A DNA stretch of 64,000 bases from Alnus glutinosa. Taxonomy: Eukaryota; Streptophyta; Magnoliopsida; Fagales; Betulaceae. Below the pieces are notes generated by a model. The model was given only the letters and a program-made list of their open reading frames with translations, was not told the DNA's origin and searched no databases. Below are positions 1 to 11,600 of the stretch, piece after piece. Made by a program: the position numbers and the translations under genes. Location of the stretch: contig NC_084886.1 in assembly GCF_958979055.1 (NCBI RefSeq), positions 45,897,154-45,961,153 on the forward strand, given 5' to 3'. How positions within the stretch are numbered: the first letter of the stretch is position 1; each line of letters starts with the position of its first letter.

Positions 1-239
1 GTCCGTTCCCCCAACTCAGCCAGTTGTTGGAGCAGATTGCCTCATGAGGCGTGGCTGTACCTTTGCCGGCGATTTTCGCGAGACTATGGAGACCCCAGTT
101 CCAGATCTGGACTCGCCTGTAGCGGTGTGGGTGGGGGACATGAAGCGGCCAGATCTGGACTCGCCTGGACGTTCTTCTCTCCTCCAACTCGACCTCTCTC
201 CATGGCTGCTTCATCCTCTACTCAACCAACCACAAACCT
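1..239 (+). other. Putative 5' leader exon of the PHF5A-like copy
   Basis: This stretch ends in a consensus donor (AACCT followed by GTAAGT at 240). A matching acceptor lies at 1447-1448, 26 bases before the PHF5A start codon. Plant PHF5A genes commonly have an intron in the 5' leader, so this is read as the leader exon. It contains a 19-bp direct repeat (101-119 and 149-167, starting CCAGATCTGG). Two short overlapping open frames start at 37 and 44; neither is recognised. The assignment rests on splice signals only. Confidence 0.4.
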
Positions 240-1448
240 GTAAGTCTCTATTTTTTTTGTTGATTTTTATTTTGCTTGTAGTTCATGGGTTGTTTGTCTG
301 ATTTGTGGGTTGTTCTGGGTATTCCATGAAATTTATTTACAGTATTGTTAATGCATTTGCACTTTGTCATGCATAAGGAACCTGTTTTTCTGGCAAATTT
401 TCATGAACTGCTTTCCAAATATGTTCCACTTTGTATTTATTGATATATGTACATGTTGGCTTCTTGAATGATTAAAGGTTTTGAGATTTAATGTATTGGG
501 TTTTTTTGGTTTTTAAAAAACTGATACCTGGAGATTTCTTACGAAATTGAATACATTGTTTAGAAAGTCTTGATTTCCGACAAATTTTATGTTAAATATT
601 CCAGATTTTTTACCACAGATATGGGAACTGTTTATTTGAACAGTCACGAATAGACACAAGAACAAGAAATTACACTGTAATAGTCTATTCCAGATTTTTT
701 ATTTTTATTTTTTTTTACTTATCAAAAAAACAGTTCATTATATGCAATAAATTTAATTTTGATGATTCCTTTGGACCATTAAGCAGAGATTGGTCTTTGA
801 GAAAGTCACTTGTGCATTCGATGGTCTCGTGTATGGGAAGTATTCTTTGCACTAGTCAGAGGTCACCTCTTTCGGCCATTATGCAAAACTACAGGTGGGC
901 TGGCATGCCTGATCCCTCCCACCTGCTGTAAACATGGGGAAAATAGAGAGAATTGAGGAGGGAAAATATACTTAAGAGATTAAAGAATTTTGGATCTCCT
1001 GTAATGAAATTAAAGATGAATCTCATTCGTTTAAACTAAAATTACAATAAATACAACCAAGCTGCCCCAGACTTGCGTATCTCCTAGAAATATACTTCCT
1101 TATGATTTTGGATCTCCTGATGACTTATGTATCTCCTTTACGAACATTTGTTTGACAAAATTTTAATTTGACTAGATGATTATGGAGAAAATTGCATGTT
1201 TTATATTGAGTATGTTGTCAGATGATGGTCAACTGCCAGTTGATGTTATTTGCTATGTTGATACCAGAAATTAATTTGCTATGCATGGGTTTTGTTCTCT
1301 GGAGGACGTGTTTGTTACTTATTACTATTAGATATTGAAATACTGATAAAAATCTTTACTTGAGCTTTTCTGTCTTCCTGATGATATTCCTGTTTTTTAA
1401 GTATCCCTTGCATGGATTTTTACGTGCTCTTTACTTATTTCTTTTCAG
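240..1448 (+). other. Putative leader intron of the PHF5A-like copy
   Basis: The stretch is AT-rich and non-coding between a GTAAGT donor and a pyrimidine-rich acceptor (TTTTCAG). I see no gene or clear repeat in it. Confidence 0.4.
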
Positions 1449-1474
1449 GAACTAAGAGCTTGTCGCAGAAAAGC

Positions 1475-1808
1475 ATGGCCAAGTTTCATCCAGATTTGAT
1501 TATGTGCCGGAAACAGCCAGTAATTGCCATTGGACGACTTTGTGAGAAATATGATGGGAAGTGTGTAATCTGCAACTCCTATGTGCGCCCTTGCACACTC
1601 GTGCGAGTATGTGATGAATGCAAACTATGGATCCTTTCAGGGTCGGTGTGTTATTTGTGGAGGAGTGGGAATTTCCGATGCCTACTATTGCAAAGAGTGT
1701 ACACAGCAGGAGAAAGATAGGGATGGATGCCCCAAAATTGTTAATTTGGGGAGTGCCAAAACAGATCTATTCTATGAACGTACGAAATATGGTTTTAAGA
1801 AAAGATGA
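1475..1808 (+). pseudogene. PHF5A: PHF5A / SF3b14b-like splicing factor, frameshifted copy
   Basis: PHF5A is a roughly 110-residue zinc-knuckle protein of the SF3b complex in the U2 snRNP and is almost invariant among eukaryotes. Reading starts at the ATG at 1475 ([15 protein letters not shown]) and matches the family through CVIC, the [12 protein letters not shown] segment and, in another frame, [17 protein letters not shown] and the C-terminal YGFKKR. One extra A in the AAA run at 1622-1624 shifts the frame after DEC; the rest of the protein continues in the next frame to the TGA at 1806-1808. There are also substitutions at normally fixed positions: CEKC reads CEKY (loss of a zinc cysteine), HHPD reads FHPD, and QPGIAIG reads QPVIAIG. 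Frameshift plus loss of a zinc ligand makes this a decaying gene copy. The retained leader intron argues against a retrocopy. Confidence 0.85.
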
Positions 1809-2690
1809 TGACCATTGGATGGACATGTCTGGTGCTTATAAACTGCATTTTTCTACTTGAGATGACGAATCTTGATATTTTGGAACAGTTAGATGATGAG
1901 CATGGTATAAACATCTATGCCGCTGTCATGTACTTAAATTATTGATGAAGATTCGGATTTCGGAATGATGAAACTCTGTTAAGGTCTTATGTTTATGTTT
2001 GTTGACATTTCCAAGTTTTCATTTTCAGAACTCTTCAGCTTTTATTTCGTGTAAGCAAAATGTTGGTCAAGGAACCAACTAAATTCAATCAGCTTAGAAG
2101 AATACAGACTTTAAGCATACATCTATGATTCTCTCGTTTTAGTATATCTTGTCCATTGATAATGGTTTGTGCCTCTCAAGTTATAGATCTTCTCAGCTCC
2201 ATAGTGTTGATGAAATTTGTCTTAGTGGCATACATCTTTTTGTTGTTCTGCATACCCTAAACTGGGAATATAATGCTTGGAGTCCTACAGTTTTTATAAC
2301 AATTCCGTTACAAATTTTTTGATAAGTAAACAAAGAGGCAATCACTTTTAATTAGCAACGCTCCAGATTCAAATGGGTGACTCGTGTGAACTGTTATGTG
2401 ACAGTTCATATTTTACTAGTTAATGTGATAATTGTCACGACAGTTTATAAATTGGCAGTTCGCATTTTAATGGCCAATGTAGCAAATGACAAATTCTTTG
2501 CACAATAACATTTTCTCATTTGTAGTTTTCTAATACAACACCACTGGGGACCATAACACAAACCCATAAGTCTGGTTTCATTAGGAGTGAACAATACCAG
2601 ATGAATGAAATTATTTTAACATCTTACTACCAGTGGTATTGCTAAACCGCTAGGAAAAACGAGTAACAACAAAATAACAAAAACAAAGGC
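1809..2690. other. Non-coding, former 3' flank of PHF5A copy
   Basis: I see no open frame of interest and no repeat. The first few hundred bases are probably old 3' untranslated sequence. Confidence 0.4.
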
Positions 2691-2693
2691 AGC

Positions 2694-4339
2694 CTAATAC
2701 ATCTTGCAAGGAAACTTATTATCCCTTGTGCGGTAGAGCTCTGGCAGCATCAAAAGTTTGATAGATTGATTCTCCATATTTGCCTTGCATTTGGTCAAAT
2801 TCCGTTTCCAATCTACCAAGAAAAATAACCATAAAGATATCAAAATAAGGAACACCCACCAATCAAAACCCACCATTTAAGTTCCATTTAACAGAATCAA
2901 TTTTATAAAAGTTGAATCCTAAAATTCTAATCAATAAACACAACCCAAACAAAAACCCACGTTTTCAAGCCATGCCCGTAGCAGTTTGAAATTCCACAAC
3001 ACTTTGAGAAGGAAAGTTGAATCAAGCAAAATCCACAAATATTTCACAGATGACTAGGGGATAAAATGAAAATTTGAATTTGAAAAGAATACGGAAAATG
3101 CACCCAGAGATGGTTCAGGGAGACTAAACTGAGGTTAATCATTCGAACTGAACTAGTGTTAATCATTCTCATTCAGCAAACAAAGTCAAGAAACAAGTTA
3201 CACTCATCTAGTTATACTCATTTGCAATTACAGAGCTCCCAGCAGCCATTTACAAGAGACTGAAAATGTGATATTTAGGCTGTCAAGAGAAGGGGTTGAT
3301 CACAAGCTTCAAGAGCATTAACAAGATTTGAACATAATTTTGTTTGACAGTTCCAGCATCTACGTATCCATGACATGAAAAACGTACACATGGTTCAAAG
3401 AACTACTAAACGCAAATTAACATGGCCATCACATTAAAAAAATTGCAAGCTTTTTTTTATTAAAAACAATGCAAGCACATGAAGCTCAATAGACAATAGA
3501 CAACCAAAACAAAATCCCATCTTCAATAGCCGAAATCAAGCCAACATGAAGCTCATCAATCCTCACCAATTCAACTACAGAACCAACCAAGAAACCAAAA
3601 TCTCAAACAACAAAATACCAATCGATCAGGCCATAACCGACCCATACCACCAAAATCAACACCCAAAAATTCCCAAATCAAAACCTTAATTCAATTCGGT
3701 CCTCTCCAACCAAAACAGGAGACAAATCAAATTAATAGACAACCCACAATATTTTCCTTTAAACACCATTCGGTTAGAGCTTCTTCAACCAACCAATCAA
3801 GCCCAAATCTCAAAAGGAAACCAACACCCATACCTTGAGGAGGAACCGAAATCCACCTCAACCCAATTGGCTAAATCACAATAAAACCCTGAAACAACTT
3901 TACTAACTATAAATCAATTGGGTATATACCAAAATTAATAGAAAACAAAGAAAATGGAAACTCACCAAGCTTTGGTCTCTCCCAACCGTGAGCCCACCTT
4001 AGAGCCTCATAGTTGAAACGCACCAGCTCTCTCGGCCTTGCTGTACCAAAACGAACCCAGACCAAAGAAAATGTAAAGAAAACAAATCGTGCCTTACGTA
4101 AAAAAACAGAAAAAATAAATAAATAAACATCAGAGAAACCTAACCTTGGTTCCGTCAACGGTGGAGACGGAAATTAAGGAGATGCGGCTGGTTGAGTTGG
4201 GGGAATGGACCTCGCGGTGGAGATGCTGCCGGTGAAAGAACGGCCGGCCGGAGAAAGAGAGAGAATGATTGCGCCAATGGGTTTACTTGTCGCCGGGAGA
4301 CAGAGAACTGTCGGGAGAGAGGAACAGCCGGCCGGTTTC

Positions 4340-4386
<47 letters not shown>

Positions 4387-4470
4387 ATGAGAGATATATA
4401 GTCTGAAAATTTTTGAGAGAAGGCGAAGAATGAGAGAGAGACGCATACTGATCCCGTTTTTTTGAGGATG
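2694..4470 (-). other. Possible unrecognised minus-strand gene or remnant
   Basis: On the minus strand there is a CT-rich leader-like stretch (near 4384-4340), then an exon-like segment ending AAG/GTTAGG near 4146. A second exon-like segment (about 4040-3968) encodes RELVRFNYEALRWAHGWE and ends in a GTGAGT donor. A third (about 2815-2700) follows a TTGGTAG acceptor. I do not recognise the product, and no single start codon clearly joins the pieces. It may be a small plant gene of unknown function or a remnant. Confidence 0.25.
4342..4383. repeat. (GA)n microsatellite
   Basis: About 21 uninterrupted GA units. Read on the minus strand it is a CT-rich tract like those in plant 5' leaders, consistent with the possible minus-strand gene. 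Confidence 0.95.
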
Positions 4471-5121
4471 AGACGCGGATCGATGACGTGCTTTTATTAA
4501 GAGCCGTTAGTTTAGATGGACGGCTTAGATTAAAGAAATTGTGGATGGGCAATTTTTTTAAAATTGCCGTGGATCTTAATCCCTCTATATATGCTCTAAT
4601 CTTCTTTACTTTTATTAATTCCATGTTCACACACGTACAATAATTAGGGAGGCAAGAAATGGGTGATGAGATCGAGGTCTTTTTCTTTTTGGTTTCAGTC
4701 ATCATCAAGATTAATATATGGACGACTGAAACGAGCCGCATTGATTTCCATCATTATTTTTGAATTTTGAGAGGTTTTGAAGAGTCAAGGAGTCTAAGTC
4801 TTTCTAATGCGGGTAAATGGGGAAGATGGGTAGGTAAATCCCTCACCTCAGAAAATTCTTCTGGTGTGGTGTTAAGGAAATTCCCAAAGCAGAGACCAAT
4901 TAATTATCACATGGGTACCCCCGACTTGCTCTAATCTCAGCCAGTATTCAGTAGTCTTCCATATCCAATTTCCAAGTCAACTACCGTGTTAAACTGAGAA
5001 ACTCAATCTTATATAGTGAAGAAACAAGGCCATGAAGTTTTTCAAACACGTTATTTCAATTTAGAGCAAGGAGTTCTTAGTGTCGTTCTTTGTTTTTCTC
5101 CGGTGAATTAGGAATTTTGGG
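4471..5121. other. Upstream region of LRK10-like copy 1
   Basis: Intergenic sequence with no open frame of note. Promoter elements of the receptor gene would lie here, but I cannot point to a specific site. Confidence 0.4.
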
Positions 5122-8100
5122 ATGGCTTCTGTCTTTCTGTTCGTTTTCTTTCTTCTCTCACACTTCGTGCTGCTTCTTTCGGCTCAAGAAGAAATGATAT
5201 ACACCAAAAGATGTCCACCCTTTCACTGTGGACATCTGGGCAGGATCGGCTTTCCATTCGCCAATAATACATACCCCGAATGCGGTGTGTTCACAGTAGA
5301 TTGTCGGGATGATCATTATCCGACGATCCAACTGGAGGACGGTGGAAGACCATATGAAGTTCTAAACATCTCTGAGAGTAACACCATGTCGTCCATGCGT
5401 ATCTTTGACATAGAGTTTAGGGAGCAGTTGAAATTCGGTAGATGCGAATCCTTAACCAATTTGACTTTTCCCTACTCTTCGTTCATCTCTTTTGAAATCG
5501 CCACACCCAATCAGACCTTTTTTAAATGCAATCGCACTCCCGATATTCCTCCCCCTACAAATTTTTTTAAAATGAGCTGCATGAACTACTATGATATCTA
5601 CTTTAGTAATTCAAGTGACAGTTTTCCCACTTCACTTTCTGGATGTTCAATTATTCAGCTCCCAAAGAACCTGAGTCTAGATCATCCTCCGTCGCCAGGT
5701 GATGATGACCTGTTTAGTTTTTTAACCTCTGAGTTCGACCTTGGGGTGCGTGTCTCTGAGGATTGTTACAAATGTTATCAAAGAGAAGGTCAATGTAAGC
5801 CCGACGATAATGGGGAACTTTCTTGCTACGAGCGAGAGAAAGGTATAAACTTAATGAATAACACAACAATATTTGGGGATACATGCATACATACATGAAA
5901 AATGAAAATGCATATAAATTTGTGTCTTTTTACGTTGTATTTATTCCTAATACTTGTGCTGCTATTATTTGCCATAACCCCACTCCTATAAAGCGATAGC
6001 TAATTTAGCTGATTTGGATTAGTGTCAAATTTAGATTATTGAGTAATATTAGAAATAACGTTGTAGCAATGAAACCCATATATCATATACAAATGAGCTG
6101 GTTTTGACATTTCTTTCTTACTATTTTCTAACCCAGTTAGGGATCGATCAAAGGCTGCCAATTTAGCTGCTTTTCACTTGAATCTTCATTGTTTAAACTA
6201 ACGTCTTTTTTGTTTGTGGGTTCTGTTTCAGGGAGTAACAAAATGAAACGGCGGATAGCATTAGGTGAGATATCACTTCAGTCAAATTTCTTGTCGATAT
6301 TATTCCATCTGGTGGTGATCTATTGTATCTTAGACGCATACATTGCAACTCCTTTTTTACTCCGTCCGAGTGTCACTATAGAGAAAAATATTGTTTTACT
6401 TTGGTTTGGGCTAGTGACACTAGCTTGTAAAAAACGGCGCTATATTTAATGTCGTTTACTATTCAAACGGTGCTAAATTTGAATTTTTTAGTTTTGTTTG
6501 GCTCTAAATTTTAATCAGTGTCATCTGAATATACAGGAAACAACGCTAAATTTAACACTATTTACAGTTGAAATGGCGCAAAATTTAAAATTTTTAGTGT
6601 CTACTGTTCACATAACACTAAAATCTTTTCTGTTTATATATTATCATCCCCCCTCCCCCCTTTTTATTTTTCTTTTTCCTCACCTCACTCATCCTTTTTC
6701 TTCTTTTGGCTTGAAATACATGATTCAGCGGAGAAGAAGAGAAAATAAAATAAGAAGGGAGGGGTTAAAAAGAAGAAGAAGAAGAATGTTTTAGAAATTT
6801 TTATTTTTATTTTCCAAAAATACAGTTTAGAACGACACTAAAAGGTTAGTGTCGTTTGAACAGTAAAAGACACTAAACAGTTAGTGCCATTAATTTACTG
6901 TTAAAGCGACACTAACTATTTAATGTCGCTTGAACAATAAAATGACATGAATCAAACCACACTAACTTATTAGTGTCGTTTGAGCTCAAACGTACGCTCT
7001 TAACTAGCGTCGTTTGAACAGTAAACGTCATTAATATGAAATCTCAACCCTATGTTAAAGTGCGCTATTCAAACGGCGCTAGATGAATAATGCCGTTTTT
7101 TCTATTAAAAAAAAAGGCCACTAACAACCGTTTTTTTTTTTGCTTTAGTGGTTGTGGCTAATTTATATTAAACCTTTGGAGTATTATTTCATGTAATGAT
7201 ATAATTAAGGTTCCCCAATCAGTTTTGGCAATATAATGGCTCCACTTTCTTATTTTTATCGTTCTAAGGATGTACATGTACTCTCTATGGATCGGAATCC
7301 ATTGGAAGACTTCTAAAGTTGTTGTCAAGTATTCAAACTTCCGTGTTTCATATTATTCTTTTGGACCTATCTATATAATAGACAATTTTTCTTAGTTGAT
7401 GATTTTCCTCCGAGGCTCCCCTCCCTAGCTCTCGGCCAATCAAAACTTCTTCATGTCTTGTCTGGTGTCACTACAAGAAAATGTTTAGGATCTAACTCTA
7501 GCTTAATGGGTAGTTCGAGTTAGTCTCGTTTATGCACCACATAATTAACTTCGTAATCTCTATTTAATTCTTTATTACAGCTACTTTATTTGCTGGAGTT
7601 GGAGTTGGACTTGTGATGATTGTAATCTGCTCCTGCCTCTTGAGAAAGTTCTCATTCAATAAAATTATTTATTTTTGGAAGAAGGAAACTCTAAACCATC
7701 AGGCTGTCGAAGCCTTTCTAAGAAACCATGGACCTATTGCTATTAGAAGATACAGTTATTCAAATATCAAGAAAATGACCAACTTCTTTAGAGATAAATT
7801 AGGCGAAGGGGGCTATGGTGGTGTCTACAAGGGACAGTTACCAGATGGCTGTCTCGTAGCAGTGAAGGTTCTGAAAGAATCAAGAGGTAGTGGAGAGGAA
7901 TTCATTAACGAGGTTGCAAGCATTAGTAGGACCTCCCATGTCAACATTGTCTCTCTCATGGGCTTTTGCTTTGAGGGTTCTAAAAGAGCTCTCATCTATG
8001 AGTTTATGCCAAACAGATCTCTCGAGAAGTTCATATATAAAGAAAGTCCCTTGAAAGCTGATCGACGATTAGAATGGAAAACATTATACAAGATTGCACT

Positions 8101-8704
8101 TGGCATTGCTCAAGGATTAGAGTACTTACATAAAGGTTGCAACACACGAATCTTGCATTTTGACATAAAGCCTCACAATATTCTGTTGGATGAGAACTTT
8201 TGCCCAAAGATTTCTGATTTTGGCCTTGCAAAAATATGCCCTAGAGAAAAGAGTATCATATCAATGTTGGGTGCGAGAGAGACTGTAGGATACATAGCTC
8301 TAGAAATATTTTGTAGAAATTTTGGAGGGGTCTCTCACAAGTTAAATGTTTATAGCTACGGAATGATGATTTTTGAAATGGTTGGAGGAAGAAGGAATAA
8401 AGATGTCGAGATTGATGATACTAGTGAAATATTTTTTCCGCATTGGATTTACAAGCGTCTTGAACAAGATGAAGATCTAGGGTTGCATAGCCTTATGAAT
8501 GAAGAGGATCACAAAAGTGCAAGGAAGATGATAATAGTAAGTTTGTGGTGCATCCAGATTGACCCTTCAAGCCGGCCATCGATGAGTAGAGTTGTTAATA
8601 TGTTGGAAGGGAGTCTCGAATCCTCGCAAGTACCACCCAAGCCTTACTTGTCTTCGCCATCAAGATCGCCAGAAGATTATTCAACAACAATAAGCTCTCT
8701 ATAG
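5122..8704 (+). CDS. LRK10-like receptor kinase, copy 1 (3 exons)
   Basis: Proposed exons are 5122-5842, 6232-6264 and 7581-8704. All junctions are phase 1 with GT-AG ends and give 625 residues. Residues 1-21 are a signal peptide. A GUB_WAK-type cysteine-rich domain follows (CPPFHCGHLGRIGFPF onward), then a WAK_assoc-like end (CYKCYQREGQC, about 222-232). A membrane segment spans about 252-272 and is followed by a kinase domain with glycine loop LGEGGYGGVYKG (325-336), VAVK lysine 347, HFD in place of HRD (444-446) and DFG (464-466). This is the LRK10L-2 type of cell-surface receptor; the wheat relative Lr10 acts in rust resistance. Compared with copies 2 and 3, APE reads ALE, GTAGY reads ETVGY, and the conserved SDVYSYG reads LNVYSYG. 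A CTA TAG end truncates the tail by seven residues. The frame is open, but activity is doubtful. Confidence 0.8.
6374..7150. mobile_element. CACTA-type non-autonomous element in intron 2 of copy 1
   Basis: The ends are CACTATAGAGAAAAA and, inverted, CACTAAAGCAAAAAA. The interior is full of short direct and inverted repeats of the type GTGTCGTTTGAACAGTAAA, as in subterminal regions of CACTA elements. The same intron in copy 3 (near 30510) runs straight through this point (CCGAAGGTGTGGCTAAT), so the 777 bases are an insertion. The 3-bp target duplication is not clean (TGT left; GTTGT right). Confidence 0.7.
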
Positions 8705-9225
8705 TATGATTTTGTAATGCCCTAAAATGCATCTTAATTTCTTTAAAAGGAAACTTTATTGTTGAGTAGTAACTAGTATTTTTTTTGTGAATTGCATCAA
8801 TTATTAGCTTCCATCATGAATTTATAATGTTGTGAGTCCGATCAGTCTTTATGTAAGTGCCCATGCTAAAGCATAGTCAAGCTATTTGGAACTCACTACA
8901 TAGTCTCAAGAAATTATAAGCAAAGCCTCAAGGCTTGCCGCTCTATTAGTTGAAAAGATTGCATAGGAAACAGAAGTTTCTATAAAGACCTTGCTAGGAA
9001 CAGAGCAAATCTTTTTCTTTCTTTCTTTTTTGGCCAAATAAGGAGATAAACAAATTCATAGTGGCATTTCCAATTTTCTACCTTGATTTGATTGTTTCTC
9101 CATTCCTGTCCTTCTTGCCAGAATCAAACTTTAATCCTGCACTAAGATGGTGCAGACTGCAGAACTATTGCAAAGAGATGCTACGCAAGGGGGAGGGGTT
9201 ACTGCCGGCATTAGAAGCAAAGAAA
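8705..9225. other. 3' flank of copy 1, shared with copy 2
   Basis: This stretch matches 26628-27140 closely (for example CTTTAAAAGGAAACTTTA and GGCTTGCCGCTCTATTAG), so the duplication unit extends at least 0.5 kb past the stop codon. It contains no gene. Confidence 0.75.
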
Positions 9226-9405
9226 CACTACCAAAAAATATAAAAAATGTTGTCCAGTGTCGTTTGGGTTAGTGTCGCTTGTACAAAATGACGCTAAATT
9301 GAGTCGTTTGAGAGATATTAAATTTTTTGAATTGAGTGTCGTTTGAACAGTAAATGACACTAAATTTAGCATTGTTTACTGTTCAAATCACACTAATTTT
9401 AATTC
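9226..9405. mobile_element. CACTA-type element end, truncated
   Basis: It starts CACTACCAAAAAATAT and carries the same GTGTCGTTTGAACAGTAAA repeats as the intron element. The equivalent end is present downstream of copy 2 at 27141, so the insertion predates the copy 1/copy 2 duplication. No 3' terminus is visible before the next repeat. Confidence 0.6.
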
Positions 9406-9880
9406 GACAACACTCGCTGGATTCCGGCGATGGTCGGCCGCCGAAAATTTGCTGGTGCCAAAATTCAGCAACGTCCAACTGCCTTTGCCGAATTCCGGTG
9501 GACTAGATTCTAGCTGGTTCTGGCCGGTGTCTAGCCGTAATCTAGCCAAACTGGCCGGTATCTAGCTAGAAATGGGTCAAACAAGATGGATTCCGACCAA
9601 TATTACTGGAGTTCGGTCGGAATCTGTCAAAACCGGCCGGATTCTGGCCAATAAAGCCGGAGACCGGCTGAATCTGGCCAGATTCCAGCCAGTAGAGCCA
9701 GAATTCGGCGATTGCAACCGGATGTTGCCGGATTCCGGCAGCGGTCCCCCGCTTCCGTTTTTCGCTGTTGAGATTTTTCCGTATGCACCAAACGTCGAAA
9801 AATATTTTTGAAAAAATCGTTTTTCCTAAAAATGATTTTGTCGAAAATATTTTACGATGAAACAAACGGAATATGAGTAA
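9406..9880. mobile_element. Truncated copy of the CCGG-rich TIR element (see 35082)
   Basis: The interior is rich in variants of CCGGATTCCGGC, and the right end (AAAATATTTTACGATGAAAC, then AAACGGAATATGAG) resembles the right end of the complete element at 35082-35721. The left inverted end is missing. Confidence 0.55.
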
Positions 9881-10870
9881 AACACTGAAGACAGATTGAG
9901 TAGATTTTTTTTTTTTGATTATTTTACAGATTTTTTTTTTAGTATAATCAAAAATAGTTTGTCCACCAAGATGTAATTCTTATACAATAAGATTTACATA
10001 ATTTTTATACAACACACTTACATGAGAATTCTTACACAATAAGATTACACAGCTTTTATGCAATATTCACATGGGGTGGAACCCATGTGGTGGGTCTTTA
10101 CATACATGAGTCCTACCAATATGAGTGGTTGTACAGGAGTTGTGCACATCATTGTTGTGCAAGAGACTTTTCCCGGTCTCATTCACATAAGTCCCCCCTC
10201 ATATGAGTGTTTTATAAAATTTATTTAAATTTGTTGTATAAATATCATTTCTCTTCTATTATCTATATATCTAAAAAAAAAAATAGTAGTAATATTGTAT
10301 TATATTTCCTAACATGTGTAATATTCGGGAACCCAACAATGGAAAGAAAAAAAAAACGTCGAGAATAATAATAATAAAAATGTACAGATTTACGTTAACG
10401 TACAGATTTTACGGTAGAGAATGGAATATTTTTGGTTAAAACTGGAAAATTAAAAAAAAAATTTGTTGAAAAAATGTTTGTTAAATACAGAAAGATCTAC
10501 GAGCTGCTTTTTTCCAACCGACACAAACGTATCAACATTTCTATTCGGCTTAACATGTATGATATCTCTCTCAAAAAAATATTTTTAAAAAAACATGTTC
10601 ACAAAAAACGAGCACAATCAGAATTATATTCAGCTAAAAAATACAGCATAACATAAAAGGGATTGGATTATTGCACTACACCATTACAACATCTCTTCAT
10701 ATAAAAGTGGACCTAGTATGTAGATCTCATCCTCATATGAAAGGTGTTGTGCAGTTGTTGAATTGGTATTGTAAATCTAACATTTTTCAAAATAAAATAC
10801 ACCCGTATATAAGAAATGTTCTTGTTTACACTACAAAATTAAAACAAAAAAAAAAAAAATAGAATTAACC
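9881..10870. other. AT-rich non-coding stretch
   Basis: Low-complexity AT-rich sequence with degraded direct repeats of the form TTCTTACACAATAAGATTACA (about 9975-10060). Short open frames here have no family resemblance. I see no gene. Confidence 0.5.
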
Positions 10871-10879
10871 CTCCAAGAC

Positions 10880-11500
10880 CGTACGTGTTCTTGAACCGTC
10901 CTTGTGGATTGGCTTCACTTGAGGAGATCGGTACCAGGAAGCGTTCGAAGCACTACAGGAACAAGAATCAAGATGATTCTGAGGGATGAGCTTGGATGGA
11001 AGGCATGGATGAGTTCTATCTTCCAAAGTTCCAACTTATCTTCCGAGAATGGTCTACGGCGAGATTTGCAGAATATATATATCCTGATAAAGCGATTCGA
11101 ACGGCCATATTTTGGAGGTGATGGGTATCTTCAGACTGAAAAGCCTGCTTCGCAGGTGAGGCTCGTACCGTCTCTGGTATTTCTTTCTTCAACAGCAAGA
11201 CGAACGAATATTGAACAAGTATGGAAGAGAGACGGGTCAATTAGCTAGTAGACAGGAGCTTTATTTTTTTCACCAAGCCGTGAAGATTGCTTAAAGAAGG
11301 GAAATTGATTTTTTTGAAGGGCAATAATCTGGTGCACACAAGCTCACGGTAAGTTCGGTTTTTTAAATTATTTTGTCCATCAACAAACGTTGGATGAGGT
11401 AAAAGTTTCATCCAATGGTTGTCAATGCGTTTTAACAATTATTAGAGCAATTCTGATTCTCTTATTTCTTTCTGTCTATTTGTAGGTGTGCTTCTGGTTT
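10880..11500 (+). other. Unrecognised exon-like stretch upstream of RPB8 copy
   Basis: An open frame at 10904-11248 and a good donor (TTCGCAG/GTGAGG near 11154) suggest old transcribed sequence, possibly an upstream exon or leader of the RPB8 copy. The predicted peptide is not recognised. A TTTGTAG acceptor lies at about 11479-11485, 43 bases before the RPB8 ATG. Confidence 0.3.
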
Positions 11501-11600
11501 TGTGGGGCGAATTAGTTGCAAGCGAGAATGGTTGAGTTTCTTTTTGAAGATATTTTTAGGATTGAGCGACTCGACCCAGATGGTAAAAAGTTTGATAAAG

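Noticed and set aside
4283-4741. 152-residue minus-strand open frame with a Ser-Leu run
   Set aside because: The protein-like appearance comes from the (GA)n repeat; there is no other conserved feature.
7471-7490. CACTACAAGAAAATG in intron 2 of LRK10-like copy 1 looked like a CACTA terminus
   Set aside because: The same place in copy 3 reads CCCTACAAGAAATTG with the surrounding intron aligned, so it is native intron sequence and not an element end.
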